A program made the position numbers and the translations under genes. A DNA stretch of 64,000 nt from Planctomycetota bacterium (lineage in GTDB: Bacteria; Planctomycetota; UBA1135; UBA2386), in contig JADJPQ010000001.1 in NCBI GenBank assembly GCA_016713175.1, forward strand, positions 709,001-773,000. Reading direction: 5' to 3'. Every line of letters starts with the position of its first letter. The first letter of the stretch is position 1. This document shows, piece after piece, positions 40,812 through 49,719 of this stretch. The notes under the pieces are model-generated. The model was not told where the DNA came from, did not search any database, and worked only from the letters and a program-made list of their open reading frames with translations.

Positions 40812-41054
40812 ATGCTCACCATAGGCAGCAGTCTCGGAAACGGTTGGACTGTTACGAAACACCTTGAGAAGGAGCCTCACGCTACAGGCGGCAACTTCTC
40901 ATTGAACTACTTCGTTTCTCGCGGATCTGAGCAGGCCTTCGTCAAGGTCTTCGATGTTATGCTGGCCGCCCGGGGCGGTCCCGATCCGATGCGACAAATC
41001 GAAGCGGCAACAAAAGCCTTCAACTTCGAGCGTGACATTCTGGCCAAGTGCAAG
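40812..41054 (+). pseudogene. Protein kinase-like gene, 5' part (interrupted by IS66)
   Basis: These are the first 81 codons of a kinase-like gene, ending ERDILAKCK where the IS66 element begins. They encode the N-lobe: an opening like a Gly-rich loop (KEPHATGGNFSLNYFV) and QAFVKVFD with the candidate ATP-binding Lys. The reading frame now runs on into the element and stops at 41102. Joining codon 81 to 43549, after removing the element and one copy of the 8-bp duplication, restores a 338-residue protein in frame. It lies 28 bases downstream of gene 2. Confidence 0.8.
41047..41054 (+). repeat. IS66 target-site duplication, left copy (AGTGCAAG)
   Basis: The 8 bases immediately left of the element are AGTGCAAG. 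They are identical to 43541-43548 on the right. Eight bases is the usual duplication length for IS66. Confidence 0.95.
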
Positions 41055-41114
41055 GTAAGCGTCCGACAGAACGCCCCACGCCTGCGTGACCCGATTGCGT
41101 GACGGGACGGCGGG

Positions 41115-42749
41115 CTACACGAGCGCCGACACGGCGCTGAACTTGACAGCCCAGTTCGCGGGCAGCAGATCGTCGATGTGGCTGGTCGGGTGCGTGGCGA
41201 CGCGGACGAGCACGTCAGCGAAGTAGCTGACGATGTCGACGCCGGCCAGCTTGCAGGACTCGATGAGCGTGTAGATCACCGCGGCGGCGCGGCCGCCGCG
41301 CATGCTGCCGGCGAACAGCCAGTTGTTGCGACCGATGGCGACGGGGCGAATGGCGCGTTCACACGCGTTGTTGTCGATCGGCGCCAAGCCCTCGCGCAGG
41401 AATTGCCGCAGTTCCTTGCGGCTGTTGCGCACGTAGTCCATCGCCTTGGCCATCAGGCCCTTGTCACTGAACTGGCTCCGCAGCCGCCGTGTTCGCGAGA
41501 AGATGATCGAGAGGATCGGCCGCGACTTCTGCCTTCGCAGCGCCATGCGCGCTTCGCGATCGAGCTTCTGCTCGTCGGCTTCGCGCTCGACCTCGTAGAG
41601 CTTGGCGATCTCGTCACGGATGAGTTTGGCGGTGCCCGGCGCTTCCTTCTCGGCATCGCGAAACTTGCGGTTCACGTGCGCCCAGCAACCACCCATTGCG
41701 ATGCCGTCCGCGATCTTGTCCGCCGCGGCGCGATTGCCGCTGTAGCCGTCGCCGACCAGCATGCCGCGGAAGCCGCGGATCTCGTCGGCGAGCAGTTGGC
41801 TCGCGCGACCGGCGGTGAAGCGATAGACGACGGCTTTGACCTGCGGATTCACGAACGTCCACAGGTACGCCTGGAAGTTGGGCTGGCCGCGGCCGGCCTG
41901 GCACATCACCGGCGTGTCGTCGAGCTGCATCACGACACCACTGCAGACGTAGTGCAGCAGGCGTTGGGCGATCGGTTTCAGCGCTTCGGCCGCGCCGAGC
42001 GCCCAGTCGCACAACGTCTGGCGTGAAATGCGGAGCCCGGCGCGCGCGAAGATCGCCTCCTGGCGGTAGAGCGGCAGGTGATCGGCGAACTTCTGCGCGA
42101 GGAGTTGGGCGAGCAGGTTGGCGCTCGCGGCGCAGTTCTCGAGCGGGCGCGGCGGCAGCTCGGCCATCACCGGTGCGACATCGCGCTGCTTCTTCTCCTC
42201 CGGCGGCAGCCCGTAGATCGGCTGGCGGTGCCGAATCACGACGAGCTTGGCGCGCCGGTAGTCGACTTCTTCGAACACCTTCTCGCCGGTTTGCACGAGC
42301 GGCTTGCCCGTCGTCGGATCGATGCGCTTGCACTCGGGCACGTCGTGCAGGCGGTCCTCGCGCGGCAGGCCGGTCGTGTCCATCACGCGCGGCTTGCGCG
42401 GCGTGCCCGCCTTCTTGTCCTTGGCGGCGCGCGTGACGTTGACCTCCTCGCCGGTGCCGTCATCTGCTTCGGTGGCGTCCGCCGCCGGAGCCTCCGGACT
42501 CGGCGTCTGCAGCACGGACTCTGGAAACAACACGCCCTGCCTTTCAGGGATGCCGCAGCCACCGCCTCGGCGAGCGAGCAGGTCCTTCACCGCTTGCTGC
42601 AGGACCGCGATGTCACCTGCGAGCTTCTTGATCTGCGTGTCGCGGTCGGCGATCGCGGCATCGCGTTCACCGATGAGTCGGTCGCGCGCGACTAGCTGCG
42701 CCTTCAGCGATTCGTTTTCGAGTTGCAGTGCGACCGGCGACACACACAC
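41115..42749 (-). CDS. tnpC: IS66 transposase TnpC
   Basis: This 544-residue DDE transposase is the strand-transfer enzyme of the element. An N-terminal coiled coil (LENESLKAQLVARDRLIGERDAAIADRD) is followed by CKRIDPTTGKPL-type zinc-binding sequence, YGLPPEEKKQRDVAPVMAELPPRPL and QKFADHLPLYRQEAIFARAGLRISRQTLCDW. The catalytic core has QLDDTPVMCQAG (first Asp), GDGYSGNRAA (second Asp) and GLAPIDNNACERAIRPVAIGR (Glu), then the family ending LAGVDIVSYFADVLVRV. The start is a GTG at 42749; an ATG two bases away is out of frame. It appears intact. Confidence 0.92.
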   Translation of the reverse strand: MCVSPVALQLENESLKAQLVARDRLIGERDAAIADRDTQIKKLAGDIAVLQQAVKDLLARRGGGCGIPERQGVLFPESVLQTPSPEAPAADATEADDGTGEEVNVTRAAKDKKAGTPRKPRVMDTTGLPREDRLHDVPECKRIDPTTGKPLVQTGEKVFEEVDYRRAKLVVIRHRQPIYGLPPEEKKQRDVAPVMAELPPRPLENCAASANLLAQLLAQKFADHLPLYRQEAIFARAGLRISRQTLCDWALGAAEALKPIAQRLLHYVCSGVVMQLDDTPVMCQAGRGQPNFQAYLWTFVNPQVKAVVYRFTAGRASQLLADEIRGFRGMLVGDGYSGNRAAADKIADGIAMGGCWAHVNRKFRDAEKEAPGTAKLIRDEIAKLYEVEREADEQKLDREARMALRRQKSRPILSIIFSRTRRLRSQFSDKGLMAKAMDYVRNSRKELRQFLREGLAPIDNNACERAIRPVAIGRNNWLFAGSMRGGRAAAVIYTLIESCKLAGVDIVSYFADVLVRVATHPTSHIDDLLPANWAVKFSAVSALV

Positions 42750-42774
42750 ATAACGGCAACAGCGCTCGCGAAAT

Positions 42775-43134
42775 TCAGCTCGCTGTCAAAGATCTGCGGC
42801 GCCACTTTCGTGCACGCAGTTGCTCGGCGTCGAAGCCGTTGAGCAGCAGCGCGAGTTGCTCGGCGCGGTACTCGACGCGCGTGATTTCTGCGTCAACTGC
42901 GGGCCATGCGAACGTGCCCCGATCGAGGCGCTTGCTCAGCACCCACATGCCCGACTCGTCGGCGACGAGCACCTTCATACGGTTGCGGTCGCGGTTGCAG
43001 AAGAAGAACAGATGTCGCGACATCGGGTCCGCCTGCAAGCGCTCGCGCACGATCCCCGCCAGACCGTTGAACGACTTCCGCATGTCGGTGACGCCAGCGA
43101 CGAGGAACAGGCGGCCGCCGCCGAAGGTCAGCAC
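42775..43134 (-). CDS. tnpB: IS66 accessory protein TnpB
   Basis: This 119-residue protein belongs to the IS66 Orf2 family: LVAGVTDMRKSFNGLAGIVRE, FFFCNRDRNRMKVLVADESGMWVLSKRLDRGTF and a final YRAEQLALLLNGFD. It is required with TnpA and TnpC for transposition of IS66 elements, though its exact role is unclear. The GTG at 43134 overlaps the tnpA stop, the usual coupled arrangement. Confidence 0.88.
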   Translation of the reverse strand: MLTFGGGRLFLVAGVTDMRKSFNGLAGIVRERLQADPMSRHLFFFCNRDRNRMKVLVADESGMWVLSKRLDRGTFAWPAVDAEITRVEYRAEQLALLLNGFDAEQLRARKWRRRSLTAS

Positions 43135-43475
43135 GACTCCAGCACCTCGACCAGGCGACGGAGATCGTTGGCGTCGAAGCCGCGCGGCACGACGACGCTG
43201 CGACCGCCATCGCCGATGCGCAGCAGCAGGCTCTCGTTGGCGGACGACGTGGGCCGCGCCGCCGTGACCTCGATCAGCTTCGCGGTACGTCCGTCGCTTC
43301 GCATCGGTCCGAGCCGTCGTCGCCACTGGTACAGGGTCGGAACCGACACGCCGATCTTCGCTGCGTACTGCGCAACGCTCAGGCCGCTGCTTGCCTGAGC
43401 CTCCAGAGCAGTCGAGTACCACGCCGCCAAACCAGCTCGGTCACATGGCCGAGCCCCAGGGTCGCCGTTTCGCAT
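43128..43475 (-). CDS. tnpA: IS66 accessory protein TnpA
   Basis: This 115-residue protein has an N-terminal helix-turn-helix (SGLSVAQYAAKIGVSVPTLYQWRRRLG) and a short beta-rich tail (SVVVPRGFDANDLRRLVEVLE) typical of IS66 Orf1. It is first in the element's operon and overlaps tnpB. A DNA-binding role at the element ends is the usual inference. Confidence 0.87.
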   Translation of the reverse strand: MRNGDPGARPCDRAGLAAWYSTALEAQASSGLSVAQYAAKIGVSVPTLYQWRRRLGPMRSDGRTAKLIEVTAARPTSSANESLLLRIGDGGRSVVVPRGFDANDLRRLVEVLESC

Positions 43476-43540
43476 CTGCTCAACATCGCGATCTCACGCG
43501 CGGGTGCCAGGGCACGCGGTCGCCGCCGTCGGACGCTTAC

Positions 43541-43548
43541 AGTGCAAG
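43541..43548 (+). repeat. IS66 target-site duplication, right copy (AGTGCAAG)
   Basis: This is an exact copy of 41047-41054, adjoining the right end of the element. Together they mark a simple insertion with no later loss at the junctions. Confidence 0.95.
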
Positions 43549-44322
43549 CAGAAGCGTCTAAGCCATGTCGTTGTGCCCATCGAAGATGGGATCATTGAAA
43601 GGCCCGGGTCCTTGCCGCTCCATTTCATCGTCTTCGAGGCCGCTGAAGGTGATGTGCGAAGGGTGCTTAGGGCAAAGGACAAGCTTGATGTTGCGTGGCT
43701 CCTCCGATGCCTACACGGGATATGCGTCGGCATCAGGCAGCTCCATTCCGTTGATATCGCCCATCAAGATCTGAAGCCATCAAATGTCTTGATTCGCGAC
43801 GGCGATGCCAGGATAGCTGATTTGGGAAGGGCTTGCGATAAGAACGTGGCTGCGCCCCATGATGTGCTGGCGACGGCTGGCGACCCTCAGTATGCGCCGC
43901 CCGAGCTTCGCTATGGCTACGTGTCGAGCGACTGGCAAATCCGGCGAATTGCGTGCGACCTGTTCCACATTGGCAATATGATGACTTACATGATTAATGG
44001 AGCGAACATGACCCTTCTCATGTATGCCAACATAGCGCCCGCTCTGCGCCCTGGCCCACTATTCTGCGGCGCATACAAAGACGTTGCAGTTCATCTTCGC
44101 CATGCCTTGGAAGATAACTTGCGAATGCTCGCCACCTGGCTGCATGGTGAAGATGGACGGGAAATCGTCGGTATGATCAGAGAGTTCTGCGACCCCCTTC
44201 CGGAGACCAGGGTGTCTTTGGTGGCCGGCAATCGCTCCGGGCCATTACTTGAGTGGCATATTTCACGACTCGACCTGTTGTCCCGAAGGGCCGCCGCGGG
44301 CCTGCTTCGCCTTGCCCCCTAA
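43549..44322 (+). pseudogene. Protein kinase-like gene, 3' part (interrupted by IS66)
   Basis: These are the last 257 codons of the kinase-like gene, in the same frame as the 5' part once the element is removed. They encode the catalytic loop IAHQDLKPSNVLI (HxDxKxxN with Asp and Asn), then IADLGRACDK in place of DFG, and AGDPQYAPPELRYGYV as activation-segment end. The three key residues of a kinase (Lys in the 5' part, Asp in HQD, Asp in DLG) are present, so the intact protein could have been active. The final ~130 residues are an unassigned helical tail. The next gene starts 4 bases after the stop. Confidence 0.82.
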
Positions 44323-44326
44323 GCTG

Positions 44327-44793
44327 ATGCGCAACGAAGATCTGAGTCGCGTCGTTCTTCCTCGGTGGCGCAGTCTGTCGGCCTCATACGCCCGAGGCGA
44401 GCTTGGCAATTCCGCAATCGGTACAGAACCCCAGCTTGACGTTGTTGATCGCGCTGCCTCGCTCCGGGCGCAATTTGTCCGTGATAGGTCGCTGGAGTCT
44501 GCTGCAGACGTGGTCTCATTTGTTTCCGCTTGGGGCTTGGCCGCAGATTCCGTTTCGGTGAAGGCGGCGGAGGCGGTTGAGTTGAGTGCCCACCACAACT
44601 CTGCAGTGTATCAACTGGCTCTGCAGATCCTCAATAGAGGTGGATTCCTTGTGGGAGGGTTGGTGACGCCTCGGGACCGCATAGCAGGTCTCAAGGCCAT
44701 CGTTCGATCGAACCCGCGCGATGCCATAAGTTGGATTGAGCTATCTCGCTTGTACTCAGCGCTTGGGCAGCCTGAGCGTGCGAAGACTGCCGC
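44327..44793 (+). pseudogene. Helical-repeat (TPR-like) protein gene, 5' part (interrupted by transposon)
   Basis: This is the start of the gene following the kinase, with the ATG at 44327 only 4 bases after the kinase stop. The 155 codons (MRNEDLSRVVLPRWRSLSAS ... RLYSALGQPERAKTAA) include at least one clear TPR (NPRDAISWIELSRLYSALGQPERAKTA). The frame now runs into the transposon and stops at 44932. Joining 44793 to 48654 restores AKTAAHNAVSLVDSHRYIL in frame, giving a protein of 510 residues. Confidence 0.8.
44787..44793 (+). repeat. Transposon target-site duplication, left copy (CTGCCGC)
   Basis: The 7 bases before the TG that opens the transposon repeat exactly at 48647-48653. Removing the element with one copy restores the reading frame of the interrupted gene. 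Confidence 0.85.
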
Positions 44794-45006
44794 TGTCGCG
44801 CGCCGCGCAGGATGGACCAAGCGCGCCACGGTGATCGAGACGATCACGCCTCACGACTTCACCGGGCTCATCCGATCGAGGAGCGAAGCTCTCATGGGCT
44901 CAGGCTCACGCCGCACGGGCGGCGTGGCGTAGCATGCGGGCGACGATGAAGTGTGGAGAGGCGGTATGGAGCCGCCTCCCCACGGCATCGACATGGAGTG
45001 CATTCC

Positions 45007-45853
45007 GTGCCGATTACCTGCGACCAGTTCTACCGCGAGCGAGCGGCTGTTGATGCCGGGCAGTTGAAGCTTGGGCGCATCGGCTGTCCCCGACCCGGCG
45101 TGCCGGGCGGCCGGCGGGCTGATGAAGCTCACCGGATCGACGGTTTCGCGCGGCCTCGTCCTTCTCGAGCCGGACGAGAGCGACGAGCTGGTGATGGTCA
45201 AAGTGGCGGCAACGATCGCGCTGGCGCGATGCGAGCTGTGCGGAACACGCAGTCGCGTGCTGCCGTGCGACACGCTGCCGCGCAAGACGTACGGGGTCGC
45301 CGTCATCGAGCACGAGATCTCGTCCTACTGCCGGGGTGACCGCAGCCTGCGACAGGTTGCCTGGGGTCAATTCGGCGACCCGGCGCCGGCGCACACGACG
45401 CTGCACGGATGGACGGAGGGACTCGGCGCCCATGCACTCGGTCGGCCTGCAGGCGAGATCGGCGGCGCCCCGATGAGCCGGTTGGTCGCCGAATCCGCGC
45501 CTCGCGTGCGAGGGATCGCCGAGGCGATGCGCAGCGATCCGACGCCGGACGCAAGGCGCTATCGGTCAACGCCGCGTCGCGAGCGGCTGGCGGCGGTCAT
45601 GCTGGCGATGACGCTGGTGGCGTTGATCGCCGGCTGCCCGCACCCGCAGGCGATGGCCGAGTGTCGTCGGGTCTCATTGGCGTGGTCGAACATGCCTGCA
45701 CTCGAGTTCCCGAGCCGGATTCCGAGCACGGCGATCGAACACCGTGCTCGGTCACTGCCGGCACGATCCCGCGCCTCATCACCGAGGTGCCGAGATCGAT
45801 GTCCAACCCGTACGAGATCGCCGCCCGACGCTTCGAACAGATCGCCTTCCTGA
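45007..45853 (+). pseudogene. Transposon gene 1: zinc-ribbon (DUF6431-like) protein, frameshifted
   Basis: Reading from a GTG at 45007 gives PITCDQFYRERAAVDAGQLK and LGRIGCP; the sequence then continues in another frame as DPACRAAGGLMKLTGS. Deleting one C from the CCCC at 45088-45091 joins them, giving GCPDPAC. A second Cys pair follows (ARCELCGTRSRVLPCDTLPRKTYG), then VAVIEHEISSYCRGDRSLRQVAW and HTTLHGWTEGLG. This resembles the zinc-ribbon plus helix-turn-helix of DUF6431-type proteins found in transposons. Its 3' end overlaps the transposase start by about 55 bases and may not be the natural end. Confidence 0.55.
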
Positions 45854-47346
45854 TCGATCGGAGCCTCGACGCCGCGCAACGGCGCGTCGCGTTGAAGGAA
45901 CGCACTGCCAGCACCGGTCGAGCCACGCTCTATCGCTGGCTCAAGGCCTACCGGGCCGGCGGCTATCTCACATTGTTGCCGAAGCCGCGCAGCGATCGTG
46001 GCCGCAGCCGCAAGGCGTCTGCGAGCGCGTGGGTCGGCTACGCGATCGGCCTGCTGTACGAACAGCCCGACCGATCGTTGACCCAACTCGAGGTCTACCT
46101 GCGCATCGAGTTCGCCGACTACTCCCTCGGCAAGACCACGTTGCGCCGCCGTCTGCGCGAGCACCCGGCGTACGCCGGAATCGCCCGGCTCAAGTCCGGC
46201 AAGAAGAGCAAGCTGCGCGACCTCTACGAAGCCACGCATCCGCACGAAGGCTGGCAACTCGACGGCAAGGGCGCCTTCGTGGTGCGTTTCGTCGACGGCA
46301 CGAGGATCGAGGTCACGGTGCTCTCCGTCCTCGACGATCACAGCCGTGCGGTGCTCGCCGCAGTCGTCGCCGTGGCGGAGGACACCGAGGCCGCGGTCAC
46401 TGTCACTTCGAAGGCGATCGCGAAGTGGGGCCTGGCCGAACGCTTCCAGTTCGACCGCGGCTCGGCCTTCGACAGCCACGCCTTCCGCAACGGCCTCGCC
46501 GCGCTCGGCGTGCATCGCAACTACATCAAGCCGCGCAGCCCCGAATGGGACGGCAAGATCGAAGCCTATCACCGCTGCCTCGACCGCTGGTTCGTCCGCG
46601 AACTCGCCTCCCAGCAGGTCGTCGACCTCGAGCACCTGCAGCAGCTGCTCGAGGCGATGCTGGCACTGGTCTACAACCGCCACCATCACCGCGAGATCGG
46701 CACCACGCCCGAACTGCGGCTCGCCGACCGGATCTCGGGCCGGCGCATCAGCCAGAGCGATCTCGAGCGCGCGTTCTTCGTCGACACGACCGCCAAGAGC
46801 GACAAGAAGACCGGCGAGGTCCGCTTGCCGACCGGCAGCTTCCGCGTGCCAAGCGCGGCGTACGCAGGACAACGCAGCCGGTTCCGCTACCACCCAACGC
46901 ACGGCGGCCGGGCGGTCCTCGTGACGACGGACGGGCGCGAGATCGAGCTGCAACCATTCACGAGGAAGCCGCTGTCCGCAGTCAAGACGCGCGTCGACAA
47001 GCAGGGCACCGGCCAGCTGCAGAAGCTCGTCGACATCTGGCAGGGCAAGGGGCGGCCGAATGCGCAGCCGGGCTTTGGCGTGCCGGAGGTCTTCGCGGTG
47101 CTCGGTGAACTCCTCGGCCGTGCGGTGCCGAACTCCGAGCACGAAGCGCACGCCATCGTCGCCTTCTACCGCAAGCGCGGGCCGCTCCTGCGCGACGCCT
47201 TCACCGCCGCATGCGCGCGCAGCAAGGCAAGCCTCGGCTCCGGCCGCGCGCTCTCGACCTACCTCGCCGACCTCGAACGCCAGATCGGCGCCGATGGCGG
47301 CACCCCCGTGTCCGACTCGTCCGACGAAAAGCAGGAGCAACCATGA
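45799..47346 (+). CDS. Transposon gene 2: DDE transposase (rve domain, Mu-type C-terminus)
   Basis: This 515-residue protein has N-terminal helix-turn-helix repeats (TGRATLYRWLKAYRAGGYLTLLPKPRSDRGR). The integrase core shows WQLDGKGAFVVRF (first Asp), VLSVLDDHSRAV, RFQFDRGSAFDSHAFRNGLAALGVHRNYIKPRSPEWDGKIEAYHRCLDRW (second Asp and catalytic Glu) and NRHHHREIGTTPELRL. A small beta-barrel like the Mu C-terminal domain follows (GSFRVPSAAYAGQRSRFRYHP). This plan is shared by TniA/TnsB-, IS481- and IS21-like enzymes. The ATG at 45799 is chosen as the first that opens the HTH region. Its stop overlaps the ATPase start by 4 bases. Confidence 0.88.
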   Translation: MSNPYEIAARRFEQIAFLIDRSLDAAQRRVALKERTASTGRATLYRWLKAYRAGGYLTLLPKPRSDRGRSRKASASAWVGYAIGLLYEQPDRSLTQLEVYLRIEFADYSLGKTTLRRRLREHPAYAGIARLKSGKKSKLRDLYEATHPHEGWQLDGKGAFVVRFVDGTRIEVTVLSVLDDHSRAVLAAVVAVAEDTEAAVTVTSKAIAKWGLAERFQFDRGSAFDSHAFRNGLAALGVHRNYIKPRSPEWDGKIEAYHRCLDRWFVRELASQQVVDLEHLQQLLEAMLALVYNRHHHREIGTTPELRLADRISGRRISQSDLERAFFVDTTAKSDKKTGEVRLPTGSFRVPSAAYAGQRSRFRYHPTHGGRAVLVTTDGREIELQPFTRKPLSAVKTRVDKQGTGQLQKLVDIWQGKGRPNAQPGFGVPEVFAVLGELLGRAVPNSEHEAHAIVAFYRKRGPLLRDAFTAACARSKASLGSGRALSTYLADLERQIGADGGTPVSDSSDEKQEQP

Positions 47347-48076
47347 ATCGATCCCCGTTTCCCTTCCGCGACTTCGTCCGCGCCAAGCAGAGCCTCGTCG
47401 AGGCGTTCGTCGATGGCGGCGAAACCTACGCGATGCTGACCGGCGAGACTGGCACCGGCAAGACCGCGCTGCTGCGCGAACTGCGCAGCCAGCTCGATCG
47501 CGGCCGGCACCGCGTGCTGTACTTCTCCGCCGCCAGGAAGCTCGGCGCCGCAGGCCTCATCAAGGTCGCTGGCGAAGCCCTGCGCGTGCGCACCAGCATG
47601 TGCCACTCGGTCAGCCTCGATCGGCTGCTGCGGGCACTGGTCGAGGAGTCGCACACGATCCTCCTGTGGCTCGACGAAGCGCAGGATCTGCCATCGGAAA
47701 CGCTGGCCGAAGTCCGCGCCCTGGCCGAGAGCGATCTCGACGGCAGCCGCCGCATCCAGGTGTTGCTCGTCGGGCTGCCGAGGCTGCGCGTCGAGCTGCA
47801 GGCACAGCCGCACCTGTGGCGCCGCATCGTCGTGCGGGAGGAGATTTCCGGCCTCGCGATCGACGAACTGCAGGCTTTCCTCGATCACCACTTCGAGGCC
47901 GGACAGAACAAGCGTCTGTGCGAACGCGGGCTCACGGCGCTCTTCGAGCGTGCCGGCGGCGCGCCTGGTCGGCTGCTGCCGATGCCCGTGCCGTCCTGCG
48001 TCGCGCCGGCAGCGCCAAGGGCAAGATCGAACCCGAGCACGTCGAGGACGCACTCGAGCGCTGGGAACTCGCATGA
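47343..48076 (+). pseudogene. Transposon gene 3: AAA ATPase (TniB/ExeA-like), frameshifted near the end
   Basis: The protein of ~244 residues has MLTGETGTGKTALLREL (Walker A), ILLWLDEAQDLPSETLAEVRAL (Walker B), QVLLVGLPRLRVEL and WRRIVVREEISGLAIDELQAFLDHHF. This is the plan of TniB/MuB/ExeA-type ATPases that choose targets and activate the DDE transposase. After GGAPGRLLPM at 47984 the matching sequence moves to another frame (ARAVLRRAGSAKGKIEPEHVEDALERW) that ends at the TGA at 48074-48076. Restoring one G after the ATG at 47982-47984 repairs it. That TGA overlaps the next ATG, which supports the repaired reading. Confidence 0.78.
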
Positions 48077-48544
48077 GCGAGCCGCGCAGATCGGGCGACG
48101 TGGAGGTCCTGCGCGAGATCCTCCACCGCGCCCTCGTCCGCTATCTCACCGTCCGTCCCGGCGGCTTCGAGCCGCAACCCGGCGAGCGCCTTCGCCCTGT
48201 CGTCGAGGCCCGCATCCTCGGCCACGGCGGGGCGCGCACCTTCTACCAGGACAAGAAGCCGGTGTGTCGCTCCCCTGGATGGCCTCCGGCCTGTCACCGG
48301 CGACAAAGACCGCACGTGTGTCGAGTGCACCGCCCGCCAGCGATGCACTGCCCAGGTCCGCGTCGACCTCATCGTCGAGCGCTGGCCCTTCCGACTGCTG
48401 CTGGCCTACTCGTCCGCGCGCGCATTCCTGGGCTACGAGGCCGAACTCCGTCAGCGTCGCGTCGAGATCGAGCACGTGATCACCAAGATCACCGTCGTCG
48501 ATCGCCGCACCTGGGGCGAACTGCGCTTCAGCTCGGTGCGCTGA
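48073..48544 (+). pseudogene. Transposon gene 4: small Cys-rich protein, frameshifted
   Basis: No family is recognised. It starts at an ATG overlapping the ATPase stop. The first part reads SEPRRSGDVEVLREILHRAL, GGFEPQPGERLRPVVEARIL and TFYQDKKPVCRS. The sequence then continues one frame over as LDGLRPVTGDKDRTCVECTA, RQRCTAQVRVDLIVERWPF, AFLGYEAELRQRRVEIEHV and WGELRFSSVR. Deleting one C from CCCC at 48272-48275 unites them into 156 residues. Cys residues in PVC, CVEC and RC could form one zinc site. Position and coupling suggest an accessory or target-choice protein. Confidence 0.6.
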
Positions 48545-48646
48545 CGACGGTCGGGAAAACAGAGCGCTCCCGCGCCAGCGCGGCCGTCCCTACGACTGTC
48601 TTAGTGAGACTGGCGCACCAGGTCTCAAACAGCGTGACGCACGACA

Positions 48647-48653
48647 CTGCCGC
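48647..48653 (+). repeat. Transposon target-site duplication, right copy (CTGCCGC)
   Basis: This matches 44787-44793 exactly and directly follows the CA that closes the transposon. Confidence 0.85.
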
Positions 48654-49719
48654 ACACAACGCTGTGTCGCTTGTCGATAGTCATCGTTACATACTACGCT
48701 CTGCTGCTCGTTTAATGTGTCATGTTGACGAGCCAGACCGGGCGCAGTGGGTACTAGAGCGAGCGAGTCGCGTTAGGGTTGACCCATGGTTGCGGTCTGC
48801 ATTGATTGCCGTGTGCGACCTTCAAGGCAAAGTGAGTCGATTCTCTGGCGAAGCCAAGGCGCTCATCGCCAAAGCCGACTCGATTGGATTCGATGAGTCT
48901 GAGTTGGCGGCGGCACTGGGGACCATCGAGCTGGAGCACGGCAACCCCAAGAGGGCGCGGCGGCTCTTGCGCGCTGCCCTGGTGTCGCCGGCCGAGAACG
49001 CAATTGCGCAAGTCTCATGGGCCAATCGCAGGCGCGGCGCGTCTATCGACCTCCCAAAGGAAGTGGCAATGCAGCATAGGTGTTTTGAGGCCTTGGCCTG
49101 GGACTCTGCTCATAATGGTAACGTCGAGGTCGCAATAGAGAATTGCCGCCTGTGGCTTTCTGAGGAACCTTTCAGTGTAAAGCCCGCGATCCTCGGCTCT
49201 TTTTTTGGTGTTGTAAGTGGTCTCTGTCTCGAATCGGCGGCAGATATAGCGGCCAATGGAGTTGCGGCAAATCCGAACCATGCTCTCATGGCTAACAATC
49301 TAGTCGTCGCTCTCTTGGAGGTGGGAAGGTTGCAGGAGGCAGAGGCTAAACTCTCTCGCATTAGGCGGCGCGGCTTGTCGCCGGAGATGTTGGTGACGCT
49401 TCAGGCCACCGAGGGACTTCTGGCATTTCGTGGGGGGCGTCCCGCGGAAGGCGATGCTCTCTATAGATCCGCAATCGATAGGGCTACTGCGCTTGGTGAC
49501 GAGTACCTTCGGGACATGGCGGATGTGCACTTGCATATCGAAAAAGCGCGCCTTGGCGACGTGTCTGCAGGTGCCGCCGACCTCATGAAGAGGGCTAGCG
49601 TCGCGGGTGAGTTGGGGCTCAGGCTTGCGGCGGCCCGCCTGATGGCGCTAATGGAAGCGCCTAAGAAGAACGAGTCAGCCAGTGGTAGACAGATCGGAGG
49701 AGTAGAGGGCGTGCTGTGA
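48654..49719 (+). pseudogene. Helical-repeat (TPR-like) protein gene, 3' part
   Basis: These are the last ~355 codons of the gene begun at 44327. The part opens HNAVSLVDSHRYILRSAARL, where helix and frame continue those left of the transposon. Several TPR-like units follow (LGTIELEHGNPKRARRLLRAAL, EALAWDSAHNGNVEVAIENCRLWL, ANNLVVALLEVGRLQEAEAKL, LQATEGLLAFRGGRPAEGDALYRSAI). Base composition is clearly less GC-rich than in flanking genes, with many A/T-ending codons. The stop TGA at 49717-49719 overlaps a GTG at 49716 that opens a further frame. The kinase upstream is its probable partner. Confidence 0.78.

Larger units (their letters stand above)
41055..43540 (-). mobile_element. IS66-family insertion sequence, complete (2486 bp)
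   Basis: The element is bounded by exact 13-bp terminal inverted repeats (GTAAGCGTCCGAC at 41055-41067 and its complement at 43528-43540) and a perfect 8-bp target duplication. It carries the three-gene IS66 set on the minus strand (tnpA, tnpB, tnpC), all apparently intact. Its GC content resembles the host rather than the lower-GC gene it interrupts. Intact ends, genes and duplication argue for recent insertion. Confidence 0.95.
44794..48646 (+). mobile_element. Four-gene transposon of the Mu/Tn7/IS21-like DDE plus AAA type (3853 bp)
   Basis: The left end begins TGTCGCGCGCC. The complement of the right end begins TGTCGTGCGTC, and the two match imperfectly over about 45 bases (GACC, GCGCCA and GAGAC/AAGAC blocks in the same order). 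Terminal TG...CA is typical of the Mu/IS21/Tn7 group. A 7-bp duplication flanks it. Genes in order: a zinc-ribbon protein, a DDE transposase, an AAA ATPase and a small Cys-rich protein; the last three are joined by 4-bp ATGA overlaps. Three of the four genes contain one-base shifts, so the copy is either decayed or poorly sequenced. The exact family is not assigned. Confidence 0.85.

Noticed and set aside
45409..45798. N-terminal extension of the transposase to 45409
   Set aside because: The extra 130 residues are Arg-rich and overlap the zinc-ribbon gene in another frame; the helix-turn-helix starts at 45799.
44794..48646. Mu-like prophage
   Set aside because: Only transposition-type genes are present, with no head, tail or lysis genes, and the element is under 4 kb with clear inverted-repeat ends.
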